From positions 22,003 to 86,002 of the forward strand of contig JBFMBP010000157.1 in NCBI GenBank assembly GCA_040755155.1: a DNA stretch of 64,000 bases, given 5' to 3'. Positions 52,774-61,979 of the stretch are shown here, one piece after another; the stretch's first letter is position 1, and every line of letters begins with the position of its first letter. The notes below the pieces were generated by a model. That model saw only the letters and a program-made list of their open reading frames with translations. It was not told the DNA's origin and did not search any database. Made by a program: the position numbers and the translations under genes. The DNA comes from Candidatus Omnitrophota bacterium (GTDB taxonomy: Bacteria > Hinthialibacterota > Hinthialibacteria > Hinthialibacterales > Hinthialibacteraceae).

Positions 52774-54066
52774 ATGCCGCAAACCGTGGCGCTACGCTTG
52801 TACGTTTTGTTGTTTTTTCTTGTCTCGTCGATAGCGAATTCCGCCGATTTCGAAGAACCATCGGCCATCCTGCGAACGGAGGACGCTATCGGATTCGCCT
52901 TCAATACGCGCGGCTCGCTCGCTGTCGATTCCCGCGATCATGCCTGCGCGGCCTATTATATTGCCGACGACGTTTCCAAACCGCCCCAAAATCGGATATG
53001 GCTTATCGATATTAGCGGAGGCGACCCTTCTTCCCCCGTTCGCATCGACCACGCCCCGACTGGCGGAGGCCGCCATCCCAAAATTGCTTTCGACGCGGCG
53101 GGGATTCTTCACGCCGTTTGGCAAGATTACCGTCATGTTACGGCGGGGGGCAACTATATCGACAATGTGGAGATTTTCTACAACCGCCGTCCAACAGGCG
53201 GAGTTTTTCCCAGCGAAGATATCCGCATCTCTCATACTAACGCCGGGCATAAGGGCGATAACGGATTCCTGCCTCAAATCGCCATAGGCGCAAATGGCCG
53301 AGTACATATCGCATGGTATGATTTTACTGCTAGCGGCAATAACGCCGAGATTTACCTGCGCAGCAGCGGCGGCGCGGGCGAATTTCCCGATCAAATCGGC
53401 ATTGATAATTTCCGCGTTACAACGATAGATTCTGCTGACGATCTCGTTTCCCATTGGATGCCGGATGCTGCGGCTCTGCCCGGCGGAGAGGTTTATATCG
53501 TCTGGGGCGTGCAACAAGGATTTCAGGGAATTTTTCCACTGCAAGGCCGATCGATCGCACAAGATCGGACGCTCGGCGCCATCGAAACCATCGCCGAACA
53601 AGGGGGAAGCTTTTTGGATCCTCCCCGGTTGGCGGCGGATAAGGTGGGAAATCTCGGATTGATATATACGATCCGTTCCGAAGGGATGAACTCCATTTGT
53701 TTTCAATATCGCCCTCGCGAGGGCGTTTGGAGCAATCCTGCTTTTATCAATGAAACAGGAGCCGACTCTTCGCAACCGTGTCTAGCATTCGATATGAATG
53801 GAACTGTTCATTTAGTTTGGCAAGAAGATATGGGCGGAATTTATCAAGTTCGATACGCCTTGCTCGATCCAACGGATTTCACCATTCGTTCCCGGAAACC
53901 GCTCAGCCTGAAAAACGCGGATGCCCGTACGCCAGCCATCGCTATAAATCCTATCACGGATCGGATTCATTGCGCCTGGATCGAGCGAAACGACGAAGGG
54001 GAAAGAACGATCGTTTATCTTCGCGAACAAGAAACGAAAGTTGAAGACTGGCGTTTATTCGATTAA
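52774..54066 (+). CDS. Secreted beta-propeller protein
   Basis: A 430-residue secreted protein (signal RLYVLLFFLVSSIANS). It has at least five repeats of the type PxIAFDxxGxxHxVWxDxR: KIAFDAAGILHAVWQDYR, QIAIGANGRVHIAWYDF, CLAFDMNGTVHLVWQED and AIAINPITDRIHCAWIER. This is the pattern of sialidase-like or Asp-box beta-propellers. Catalytic residues of sialidases are not evident, so it is probably a binding protein. AAAGGA precedes the ATG. The cobalamin riboswitch promoter lies just beyond its stop. Confidence 0.75.
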   Translation: MPQTVALRLYVLLFFLVSSIANSADFEEPSAILRTEDAIGFAFNTRGSLAVDSRDHACAAYYIADDVSKPPQNRIWLIDISGGDPSSPVRIDHAPTGGGRHPKIAFDAAGILHAVWQDYRHVTAGGNYIDNVEIFYNRRPTGGVFPSEDIRISHTNAGHKGDNGFLPQIAIGANGRVHIAWYDFTASGNNAEIYLRSSGGAGEFPDQIGIDNFRVTTIDSADDLVSHWMPDAAALPGGEVYIVWGVQQGFQGIFPLQGRSIAQDRTLGAIETIAEQGGSFLDPPRLAADKVGNLGLIYTIRSEGMNSICFQYRPREGVWSNPAFINETGADSSQPCLAFDMNGTVHLVWQEDMGGIYQVRYALLDPTDFTIRSRKPLSLKNADARTPAIAINPITDRIHCAWIERNDEGERTIVYLREQETKVEDWRLFD

Positions 54067-54091
54067 GAATAGAAACAGTGGGGAAATTGGA

Positions 54092-54120
54092 TTGACAGCC
54101 CCATTGCCGACGCCTAAACT
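54092..54120 (+). promoter_or_regulatory. Sigma-70-type promoter of the riboswitch transcript
   Basis: TTGACA (54092-54097) is a consensus -35 box. TAAACT (54115-54120) follows after exactly 17 bases as a -10 box. The predicted start (near 54127) is a few bases before the riboswitch closing stem at 54135, so the promoter and riboswitch fit each other. Confidence 0.8.
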
Positions 54121-54134
54121 CTACTTGCAATTCA

Positions 54135-54305
54135 TAAGAAGGAAGCCGCACAGTTTCGCGGATGAAAAGGGAAGCCGGTGAAAAACCGGCGCGGTCCCGC
54201 CACTGTAACCGGGAACGAAACCTCGAAAGCCATTGCTTGCCAAAAGGCAAACGAGAAGGCGAGGGAGTAGGTTCCAGCCCGGAAGCCAGGAAACCTGCCT
54301 TCTTA
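54135..54305 (+). promoter_or_regulatory. Cobalamin (adenosylcobalamin) riboswitch
   Basis: All landmarks of the class are present in order: P1 stem TAAGAAGG (54135-54142) pairing with CCTTCTTA (54298-54305); GAAAAGGGAAGCCGGTG and its matching arm ACCGGC; the core GGTCCCGCCACTGTAACCGGG; GAAAGCCATTG; GGGAGTAGG; and the B12 box AGCCAGGAAACCTGCC (54284-54299). It is a metabolite-sensing RNA leader that normally lowers expression when B12 is plentiful. The next gene starts 170 bases downstream (GTG 54476). No clear terminator hairpin lies between, so control may be at translation. Confidence 0.95.
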
Positions 54306-54475
54306 ATCAATGCTCAAGGCGATTAAGTTCGCCCACGGAACCTGGAGACCGATCGAGGAAAAGGCTCAGGCGCCATCAACCCGCCTCTGTGTTTGATGAC
54401 TCCTTCCTCCCCTCGCCCCAACTCCATTGAAGCCGCCTTTATTCCGGCGTTCCGCGCGTACGAGGAGTTACGCAA

Positions 54476-55192
54476 GTGATCGCTTCAACGGGCAGACTGC
54501 CCTCAACCGCCCCATTCGGATTTACCCTTATCGAGCTGCTTATCGCCGTCGCTATTATCGGCGTCTTAGCCGCCATCGTCAGCGCCAATTACGTTCTATC
54601 CATCGAACGGGCGGACGCGGCGGCTTGCCAAGAGAACCTTCGCACCGTCTTCACCGCTTTGCAATCCTATCGGTTGGATTACAACCGATTCCCGCCCGCC
54701 GATGGCGCCGCCGATGTTCACTCCCAATCCAACCATACGGCTTGGGGTTGCGGCCCTTCCGCCAACGGCTATTGGAGCGGCGTTTCGCTTCTATTAAGCG
54801 AGCTTGGCTACTGTTCGGAGGAAGCGCTCTATTGCCCCGCGCTCAAACGCGCCCATTCCCGGCGCATCGAGGCGTATCCTACATGCGATGGATCGTCTCT
54901 GGCTGGAAAAACCGTTCCTCAATGGCGTTTTCTGCGGTTTGCCTACAATAACGCCGCCGCCGATGCGGGCGGTTCCAATGGCGGAGAAAATAATATCGAA
55001 ACCGAGTGGAAATCCGAAGTCTGGCTTGTCCGATGCCTTCATCTAGATATCAGCGAATTCGACAAAGAACGCGCCATCCGCTTTCCTTTTCGCATCAAGC
55101 AGGACGAAAAAAATCCCAATCGAACATGGTATGGCGAATTCGAACTGACTGTTCTGGGAACCATCCGTCTGCGTCCCGTCTGTTTGGAATAG
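54476..55192 (+). CDS. Type II secretion / type IV pilin-like pseudopilin under the cobalamin riboswitch
   Basis: A 238-residue protein. The prepilin N-terminus is clear (FGFTLIELLIAVAIIGVLAA, with the conserved Phe-Thr-Leu-Ile-Glu), so it is cleaved and methylated by a prepilin peptidase and joins a pilus-like assembly. The globular part has several cysteines (WGCGPSANGYWSG; YCSEEALYCPALKR; YPTCDGS). The GTG start is supported by GAGGAG 9 bases upstream; no ATG lies nearby. It stands alone, with no secretion ATPase or outer-membrane secretin gene beside it. It is the only gene directly downstream of the B12 riboswitch. Confidence 0.85.
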   Translation: MIASTGRLPSTAPFGFTLIELLIAVAIIGVLAAIVSANYVLSIERADAAACQENLRTVFTALQSYRLDYNRFPPADGAADVHSQSNHTAWGCGPSANGYWSGVSLLLSELGYCSEEALYCPALKRAHSRRIEAYPTCDGSSLAGKTVPQWRFLRFAYNNAAADAGGSNGGENNIETEWKSEVWLVRCLHLDISEFDKERAIRFPFRIKQDEKNPNRTWYGEFELTVLGTIRLRPVCLE

Positions 55193-55440
55193 AAAGAGGA
55201 TGGCGAACTTCGCTTTCAGCCAACTCTGTATAGCTTGCAATATCTCATACTTTCCTAATGCTTCAGAGAAAGGGGCTAATTCAGGCTCGTAGAATTTGTT
55301 TTTCGGATAAGCTTATTACTCCTCCCATATCTTTTCCAATTGAATCCGGATTATTGCGATTTATTCCTCTTTGGAGTGGATGGATTATGAGACAAAATCT
55401 AGTAGACTAAAAAAATTCCATGATTTTAGGATAACGTACT

Positions 55441-55806
55441 ATGAAAATTCTTGTCGTAGACGACTATGCGGTTATTCGCAAAATCCATATCAATAATTTC
55501 AACAAAATGGGGATCATGGATATCGATGAGGCCGAAAACGGTAACGAAGCTATCGAAGCGGCGAATCGCATTCGATACGACTTGATTCTATTGGATTGGC
55601 ACATGCCGTCCATGAATGGACTTGAGGTTTTGAAAATCCTACGAACGCAAGGAATTAACGCTCCTATTGTTTTCTGTACGGACGAAAGCGAAAAAGAAAG
55701 CATAAAATCGGCGATGTTGGGCGGCGCTACGCGCTATATAACGAAGCCGTATACGCCAACGCAATTTCGTTCGATCATGAACGAATTATTGGGTTTAAGA
55801 ACATAA
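55441..55806 (+). CDS. Single-domain response regulator (CheY-like)
   Basis: A 121-residue receiver domain with no output domain. The acidic pair is at ILVVDDYAV, the phosphorylation Asp in [10 protein letters not shown], the Thr in VFCTDESE and the Lys in ITKPYTP. It lies 53 bases before a large hybrid histidine kinase gene and may act as its phosphorelay partner. The ATG has AGGATAACGT upstream. Confidence 0.9.
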   Translation: MKILVVDDYAVIRKIHINNFNKMGIMDIDEAENGNEAIEAANRIRYDLILLDWHMPSMNGLEVLKILRTQGINAPIVFCTDESEKESIKSAMLGGATRYITKPYTPTQFRSIMNELLGLRT

Positions 55807-55859
55807 AGTTTACGAGTAATTGTATTATCCCCCCAGCAACTCAAGAGGAGCCGCACCGA

Positions 55860-58800
55860 ATGACCAATCAAAGCTCGCCATTTCGCATTCTTGTCGTAGA
55901 CGACGAAAAAAGCATTCTGGATATTTATTCGAACATATTCAAATCCAGCGGTTTATTGGATGGAGTAAAAACAAGCTATACTCACCCCGTTGAAATCGAG
56001 AACGAGCAAAAGGGCGCATTCGAGTTGACTCTTTGCCGGCAAGGCGACGAAGCCGTCCAAGCCGTCGAACATTCGATGGTGGAAGAACGGCCGTATTCCA
56101 TCGTCTATCTGGATATGCACATGCCTCCAGGACCAGACGGCTTGTGGACGGCGGAAAATATCCGGCGGATCGATCCCAACGTCGAAATAGCGATCGTTAC
56201 CGGTTTTTCCAAAATCAGCCTGCGAGAAATTACCCAAAGAATCGCTTCGCCCGACAAATTGATTTATCTGCGCAAACCTTTCCAATACGACGAAATTATC
56301 CAGCTAAGCCTCGCCTTGTCCCATAAATGGCGTAACGAAAAAGAAATTAAGTTATTAAATAAATCTTTGGAAATCAAAGTACAAGAACGAACCAAAGAAA
56401 TTCTCGATATAAACAAGAAGTTGAAAGACGATATATGCGAACGGCTCAAAGCGGAAGCCGCTCTCAGGGAAAGCGAGAGGGAACTAAAAAAAGCCAAGGA
56501 AGCCGCCGAACTGGCGAACCAGGCGAAAAGCCGCTTTCTCGCCAACATGAGCCATGAAATCCGCACGCCGATGAACGCGATTATCGGCATGAGCGATCTG
56601 GCGTTGGATACACTTCTCAGCGAGGAACAGCGAGAGTACGTAACGATCATCAAAGAATCGTCGGCTTCTCTCCTTACGCTGCTCAATGACATCATCGATT
56701 TTTCTAAAATCGAAGCGGGAAAGCTCGACATTTCTCCTCAAGAATTCGATATTCGAGTCTCGCTCGGCGAAGCGTTGCAAGCCGTCGCCATACATGCCCA
56801 TCGGAAAAAACTGGAACTATTGCTTCAGATCGATCCAACCATTCCCGATTTCCTGATGGGGGATTCCGCTCGGTTGAGGCAGATTGTCGTGAATCTGACG
56901 GGCAACGCCGTCAAATTCACGGAAGAGGGCGAAGTATTCGTCAAAGTGGATCGGGAAATCGAATCGGATGGACGGAGCGTTCTGCACTTTCGAATCCGGG
57001 ATACGGGAATCGGCATTCCCTTGGAAAAACAGGACATTATCTTCAAAGAATTCCACCAGGCGGATGTCTCCACGACGCGAAAATACGGCGGCGCGGGACT
57101 TGGCTTGGCTATCTCTTCCAAATTAATCGAAATGATGAAAGGGCGAATATGGGTGGAAAGTCCAGCTCCCGGTGAAAACTGGCATTCAAAAGGCGGACCG
57201 GGCAGCCTCTTTCATTTCACAATTCCTTTAGAATACGAACCGAAAAATGTTCATTCCAAGCCAGCGAATTCCTACGAGTCCTTTCGCAATATCCCCGTTT
57301 TGATTATCGACGATAACCGGACGAATCAAAAAATTTTAAGTGAAATTCTATCAAGTTGGGAAATGAAGCCTTATGTGGCGGAGAGCGAAAAAGAAGCCCT
57401 CCAGATCATGGAATTGGCTCATCGACAAGGAAGTTCAATCAACCTGATTCTCCTCGACTCGGAAATGCCCAACGCCAATGGATTCGATCTTGTGGATGCG
57501 CTCCGAAATCGGCCGGTATATGCCAGCGTTAAAATCTTAATGATGACGCTATGGGGAGAATTATTGCTGGAAAACCATCCCCAAGACATGAAAAATATCT
57601 ATCTGCTCAGAAAACCCATAACTTCCAGCGCTCTGATGGAATGCCTCCAGCAAGCGTTAGGATGGGAAAAGGAAGTTCTCGATGAGGCGGTTCCTTTTCC
57701 TGCGGCGCCGCTCTCGCTGCGAATCCTTCTTGCAGAAGACAATCCTTTCAATCAAAAATTAGCTGTGCGCTTATTGGAAAAAAATGGATGCCAATCGTTT
57801 GTTGCGAATAATGGCTTAGAAGCGGTTCAGCTTTATCGAACGGAAACATTCGACGCCATTCTTATGGATGTTCACATGCCGGAGATGGATGGATTGGAAG
57901 CCGCGAGGCGAATCCGCTCCATCGAAAAAGAGACGAATCGGCATGTTCCCATCATCGCCATTACCGCCGCCGCTCTCAAAGGGGACATGGAGAAATGCTT
58001 GGAAGCGGGAATGGACGATTACCTTCCCAAGCCGATCAAAGCCAAGGACGTCATGGACAAAATCCGCCGTTTAACTTCTGTTGCGCCGGAGGTCTGCCAG
58101 GCGCCGGCGCTTGCGCTGCGCATACTTCTAGCGGAAGACAGCTCTTTCAGTCAAAAAGTTACCGCGCGCATTTTGGATAAACTTGGATGCCAATCCTTAA
58201 CGGCGCCCAATGGCGCGGAAGCGGTTCGGCTTTATCAAACGGAAGTGTTCAACGTGATTCTCATGGATGTCCATATGCCGGAAATGGACGGATTGGAAGC
58301 CTCGAGTAGAATCCGCTCTATAGAAAAAGAGACGAATCGGCATATTCCCATCATCGCTATTACCGGCGCTGCTAGCAAGAAAGATATTGAGAAATGTTTG
58401 GAAGCGGGTATGGACGATTATATTCTTAAGCCGATCACAGCCAATGATTTAATGGATAAAATTATTCTTTGGACTTCCCGCGCGCCGGGGATAGGCGCCG
58501 ATGCCCAAACCAGCGCCGCTTGTCCGGTTGCTCGCGGCCTAGCCGAACCGTCTTGCGTCATAAACAAAGAATCCGTATTGGAACAAGTAGATGGGGATCT
58601 GGAGCAAGTGCGCGAATTGGCGGCAATGTTTATCGAAAATTCGAAAGATATTATGGAGAAAATCCGGAAAGCGATCAATGAAACGGATTTTGAAGGATTG
58701 AGAGAAGCGGCTCACAGTTTAAAAGGCATCGTCAGTTTTTTCGGCGCTCATGCGGCGAGAGAATCGGCTCTTCAATTAGAACTCATAGGCCGCAACGGCC

Positions 58801-58898
58801 AGAAAGAAAAAATGCAAAGCGCATGGGATTCGTTGGATGGCGAGATGATTCGTTTGCGAAATGCTCTAAAGGAATTGGAGTGGATTGATTTATCTTGA
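55860..58898 (+). CDS. Multi-receiver hybrid histidine kinase
   Basis: A 1012-residue cytoplasmic protein with no membrane segment and no classical sensor domain. Order: receiver (about 8-150), coiled coil (about 160-215), HisKA with His232 ([15 protein letters not shown]), HATPase ([33 protein letters not shown]), receiver 2 (about 478-600), receiver 3 (about 619-740), receiver 4 (about 752-870) and an HPt domain with His952 (AAHSLKGIV). Receivers 3 and 4 are near-identical at both protein and DNA level, so they arose by recent tandem duplication. The first receiver in place of a sensor suggests that it takes phosphate or signals from the single-domain regulator encoded just upstream. Confidence 0.92.
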   Translation: MTNQSSPFRILVVDDEKSILDIYSNIFKSSGLLDGVKTSYTHPVEIENEQKGAFELTLCRQGDEAVQAVEHSMVEERPYSIVYLDMHMPPGPDGLWTAENIRRIDPNVEIAIVTGFSKISLREITQRIASPDKLIYLRKPFQYDEIIQLSLALSHKWRNEKEIKLLNKSLEIKVQERTKEILDINKKLKDDICERLKAEAALRESERELKKAKEAAELANQAKSRFLANMSHEIRTPMNAIIGMSDLALDTLLSEEQREYVTIIKESSASLLTLLNDIIDFSKIEAGKLDISPQEFDIRVSLGEALQAVAIHAHRKKLELLLQIDPTIPDFLMGDSARLRQIVVNLTGNAVKFTEEGEVFVKVDREIESDGRSVLHFRIRDTGIGIPLEKQDIIFKEFHQADVSTTRKYGGAGLGLAISSKLIEMMKGRIWVESPAPGENWHSKGGPGSLFHFTIPLEYEPKNVHSKPANSYESFRNIPVLIIDDNRTNQKILSEILSSWEMKPYVAESEKEALQIMELAHRQGSSINLILLDSEMPNANGFDLVDALRNRPVYASVKILMMTLWGELLLENHPQDMKNIYLLRKPITSSALMECLQQALGWEKEVLDEAVPFPAAPLSLRILLAEDNPFNQKLAVRLLEKNGCQSFVANNGLEAVQLYRTETFDAILMDVHMPEMDGLEAARRIRSIEKETNRHVPIIAITAAALKGDMEKCLEAGMDDYLPKPIKAKDVMDKIRRLTSVAPEVCQAPALALRILLAEDSSFSQKVTARILDKLGCQSLTAPNGAEAVRLYQTEVFNVILMDVHMPEMDGLEASSRIRSIEKETNRHIPIIAITGAASKKDIEKCLEAGMDDYILKPITANDLMDKIILWTSRAPGIGADAQTSAACPVARGLAEPSCVINKESVLEQVDGDLEQVRELAAMFIENSKDIMEKIRKAINETDFEGLREAAHSLKGIVSFFGAHAARESALQLELIGRNGQKEKMQSAWDSLDGEMIRLRNALKELEWIDLS

Positions 58899-58918
58899 CG
58901 TCATAATCCATTTTCCTT

Positions 58919-60661
58919 TTAGGAAGCGGATTCCTTCGAATGCTCCATCAGTGATAAGCGCGATTCCATAATTCGCAATAACTGCTTGGCGCGAAGGGCA
59001 AAAGTATGTTCGCGCAGGACGCGCTCTCTGCCCGCCTTTGCCACTTCCCGCCGTCCCGCTTCGTCGCCGAGCCAACGTTCTACAACGTTGGGCAGATCGT
59101 CCGCTGTTTCGAAACATGCGATTTCTTCCCCGATTCGGAAGAGGTCTTTAATGCCAGGCAGCGCTTCCGTTAGGAGAAAAGTTTCCTGGACGGGAGCATT
59201 CCATACGTGCATATTGAGTCCGCTGATGGCGTTCAGGCTATGGATCGAAACGTGAATCCGGCTGGAGCGGTAGACGGCGGCCAATTGGCGATAATCGCGG
59301 ATAAAGCCCCGGCAGGCGCGTCGCAGCGGCGAATTGTCCCGTTCGCCTTCCAGCCAGGGACCGCTGCTTCCCCAAAGTCCAAGATCGAATGATGTCAATT
59401 TTCCCGCCGCTTTTCGGCGGTATAAAGCGTTGGCGACTTTATAAACCAGAAAAGCTACTTCAGAGATAGCGTTTTTTTGCAGCGGTCCCGGCGGGGGCGT
59501 TTCTGCGATCATGCGCTCCAGATCGAGAAAACGGTTGTCCGCCTTCGCTTCCGCCGTCTCGCGAACGTAACGGCGGTCTTCCTGCGCCAAAGGAGCGAGT
59601 GTTTTCTCGATGGACAAAACCGACGCGATGACGCTGACGCCGCAGGCTAACGCGGGATCCGCCATTGCAGGCTCAAGCAAATTCGCCGCCGTCAATAGCG
59701 GCTCCACAGGAACCCCAAGGCGGGCGGAAAGATCGGGAATATAATAGGGATCGAAACAGCATACAATATCCCTTGATGAAATCGCTTGATCGCCCGAACC
59801 AAAAACCGGCGCATCCGTAAACCATAATACCGTCGGCGCCGCCAAGCCTTCCCCAAAAGCGCCGTAAAGAGAACGGAATGTCCGATTGGTCGTAATCGCT
59901 GCATCAGGTTGACTGCCTAAAAAACTCCACGCCTCCGCCGATGCACCTCGATATTGGCCGACAGGAATGCGGCACGTCTTCACTTGCGCGCCGCAGCTCC
60001 GCAATCCATCCGCCAGCCCATTCATGACGAACGCCGTGGCGTGGTCTTGCTCGTAGATTGGCATCCATATTCGCCGAATCGGTAAATGTGGATGCTGGTA
60101 ATATTTTTGAGCGTTGGCGTAGATGGATTGAAATCGCTTTTGATGAAGAGGGACGGTCTCGTGAAGAAAATCGTCGATTCGAGCATAAACGCCGAGTTCT
60201 TCCGGCGGCAAATGGCGATAGACGGGAAAGGCGATAAGATTGGAGCCGCCAGCCAGGCGCCGTTCGGCGTTCAAATCGTTCCATTGCCGTTCCCAATCCT
60301 GCCCTACGCACCATAAGACGAAGCCCGACGCCAGCGCCGCGTCGATTTCTCGCCGTTCCAACGTCCGCAGAAAGCGATAGGAATTCGGTTCGATTATCAT
60401 GAGTCCTTGCGAATTGTTCGCTTGGGCCAGCAACCGTTTTGAAAACAATTCCAGCCAGGCGCCATCGCCGATTCCCTTGGCTATCGCCAAATGGCATTCT
60501 TCCGTCCAGTATTGTTCGATTTTCTGGACAATTTCCTCGGCTTCAAGACTGACAGCGGCATCGTCATGACTATTCAGCGCTTGTTCTTTGATGGCGTTCC
60601 AAAGTGAAGGCAAGCCTTCCTTAACAATGGCCATGCGTTGGGAAAATGGATTGTCGTTCAT
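58919..60661 (-). CDS. CgeB/DUF3880-type glycosyltransferase
   Basis: A 580-residue protein. The C-terminal 200 residues match Glyco_trans_1_2 (SIHSLNAISGLNMHVWNAPV, ETFLLTEALPGIKDLFRIGEE, RVLREHTFALR), as in CgeB spore-maturation enzymes and related glycosyltransferases. The N-terminal half (PIYEQDHATAFVMNGLADGL; VLWFTDAPVFGS) matches the DUF3880 partner domain. It is probably cytoplasmic. The sugar and acceptor are unknown. No ribosome site is strong. Confidence 0.75.
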   Translation of the reverse strand: MNDNPFSQRMAIVKEGLPSLWNAIKEQALNSHDDAAVSLEAEEIVQKIEQYWTEECHLAIAKGIGDGAWLELFSKRLLAQANNSQGLMIIEPNSYRFLRTLERREIDAALASGFVLWCVGQDWERQWNDLNAERRLAGGSNLIAFPVYRHLPPEELGVYARIDDFLHETVPLHQKRFQSIYANAQKYYQHPHLPIRRIWMPIYEQDHATAFVMNGLADGLRSCGAQVKTCRIPVGQYRGASAEAWSFLGSQPDAAITTNRTFRSLYGAFGEGLAAPTVLWFTDAPVFGSGDQAISSRDIVCCFDPYYIPDLSARLGVPVEPLLTAANLLEPAMADPALACGVSVIASVLSIEKTLAPLAQEDRRYVRETAEAKADNRFLDLERMIAETPPPGPLQKNAISEVAFLVYKVANALYRRKAAGKLTSFDLGLWGSSGPWLEGERDNSPLRRACRGFIRDYRQLAAVYRSSRIHVSIHSLNAISGLNMHVWNAPVQETFLLTEALPGIKDLFRIGEEIACFETADDLPNVVERWLGDEAGRREVAKAGRERVLREHTFALRAKQLLRIMESRLSLMEHSKESAS

Positions 60662-60762
60662 ATCGTTATAAGTTTGAGGAATATCTTTTTCTCTATCATT
60701 CGATCGTTCTTTTTCGATTATAATAACAAAAACGGCAGTGCAAATCAGCGAAGGAGGCGAAC

Positions 60763-61044
60763 ATGGCTCCGCAAATTCTATCCAACATCAAAGGAAGCGA
60801 AATTCCCGCATCGTGGCGGGAGAAAATCGACGCCGATCCCGAACAATTTTATACTATCGTCATTCGATCCCAGGACGACGATCTCTATGACGATGAAGAT
60901 TATCCCGAAGGAGAATTGACGGAGGAAATCATCGAGGCGATTCGGCGCGGGGAAGAAGATATCAAGGCGGGAAGATATATCGAATGCAAAACCAAGGAAG
61001 ATTTGGACCGTCTTTTCGAAAAAATAGAAAATGATGAGATATAA
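60763..61044 (+). CDS. Putative antitoxin, module 1
   Basis: A 93-residue acidic protein. N-terminal part: PQILSNIKGSEIPASWREKI; middle: QDDDLYDDEDYPEGELTEEI; C-terminus amphipathic. It does not match a known antitoxin DNA-binding fold such as AbrB, RHH or HigA, but its pairing with a RelE/ParE-type toxin gene (overlap of 14 bases) and its duplication at 61342 make an antitoxin role very likely. AAGGAGG lies 6 bases before the ATG. A possible -10 box (TATAAT, 60719-60724) lies upstream. Confidence 0.7.
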   Translation: MAPQILSNIKGSEIPASWREKIDADPEQFYTIVIRSQDDDLYDDEDYPEGELTEEIIEAIRRGEEDIKAGRYIECKTKEDLDRLFEKIENDEI

Positions 61045-61303
61045 AAGCCAATTCACACAAGAATGCTTAAGAGACATAAAAAAGTTGAAAAAGTCTTCCG
61101 ATCTGTTAAAGCGCTTGAAAAACAAAATCAATGAAATCCTCTGCGATCCCTATCGTTTTAAGCCTTTGCGATATTCATTGAAGAATAAACGCCGAATTCA
61201 CATCGGCTCATTTGTCCTGATTTTCAAAATCGACGAAGAAGAAAAGATAATAGAATTTATTTCCTTCCGACATCACGATGATGTTTATAACGAAGCCGAT
61301 TAG
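61031..61303 (+). CDS. RelE/ParE-family toxin, module 1
   Basis: A 90-residue toxin of the RelE/ParE type (mRNA interferase or gyrase inhibitor). The family features are the N-terminal helices (CLRDIKKLKKSSDLLKRLKN), the strand motif LKPLRYSLKNKRRIHIGSFVLIF and the C-terminal RHHDDVY. It overlaps the antitoxin stop by 14 bases, the usual arrangement of coupled pairs. The start may be at 61031 or 61034. Confidence 0.85.
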   Translation: MMRYKSQFTQECLRDIKKLKKSSDLLKRLKNKINEILCDPYRFKPLRYSLKNKRRIHIGSFVLIFKIDEEEKIIEFISFRHHDDVYNEAD

Positions 61304-61341
61304 CGACGAAGAATTCATCAAAGTAAGCAAAGGAGGCGATC

Positions 61342-61620
61342 ATGGGGCCGCAAATCCTATCTAATATTAAGGGAAGCGAAATCCCCGCTTCGTGGCGGGA
61401 GAAAATCACCACCGATCCAGACCAATTCTATACCATCGTTATTCGATCTCAGGACAACGCCAACGATGACGATGAAGATTATCCTGAAGGAAAATTGACC
61501 GAGGAAATCATCGAGGCGATCGAACGGAGTTCCGCCGAATATAAAGAAGGAAAGGGGACACTGTGTCGAAACGAAGAAGAACTTGAGGCTTTTTTCAAGG
61601 GAATTATTGAAGATGATTAA
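61342..61620 (+). CDS. Putative antitoxin, module 2
   Basis: A 92-residue protein highly similar to the first antitoxin: PQILSNIKGSEIPASWREKI is shared exactly and YPEGKLTEEIIEAIERS is near-identical. The C-terminal part differs more. The upstream AAGGAGGCGATC also matches, so the whole module has been tandemly duplicated and then diverged. A toxin gene overlaps its end by 8 bases. Confidence 0.7.
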   Translation: MGPQILSNIKGSEIPASWREKITTDPDQFYTIVIRSQDNANDDDEDYPEGKLTEEIIEAIERSSAEYKEGKGTLCRNEEELEAFFKGIIEDD

Positions 61621-61885
61621 TTTCAATATATTTTTTACGCCTTGTTTTAAAAGAGACCTTAAAAAGTTCAAAAAACATTTCGAATTGATGGAACGACTAA
61701 AAAGTAAAATATCGGAAATAAGTAAAAATCCATATCATTATAAACCTTTGCGATACCCATTAAATAATCGAAGAAGAACGCATCTTGGCTCTTTCGTCTT
61801 GATTTTCGAAATCGATGACGAAGAAAAGGCTATAGTATTTCATTCCTTCCGTCACCACGATGACGTTTATGGCGATGACGATTAA
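61613..61885 (+). CDS. RelE/ParE-family toxin, module 2
   Basis: A 90-residue toxin related to the first (KPLRYPLNNRRRTHLGSFVL; SFRHHDDVYGDD). The N-terminal half is more diverged (INFNIFFTPCFKRDLKKFKK). The start ATG at 61613 overlaps the antitoxin stop by 8 bases. Two related but different pairs side by side may cross-protect or may be kept separate by antitoxin specificity. Confidence 0.85.
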   Translation: MINFNIFFTPCFKRDLKKFKKHFELMERLKSKISEISKNPYHYKPLRYPLNNRRRTHLGSFVLIFEIDDEEKAIVFHSFRHHDDVYGDDD

Positions 61886-61979
61886 TTCCCCCCTTCCCCT
61901 CCCCTGCTTTACAGAAAAAAACCGATAGTATATCGTCATTTCTCGCAAGAGGATTTAATCCCTCCCGATGGAGTCATCT

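Noticed and set aside
52792-53775. 327-codon open frame on the minus strand
   Set aside because: Antisense to the secreted beta-propeller gene, whose repeats and signal peptide show the true coding strand.
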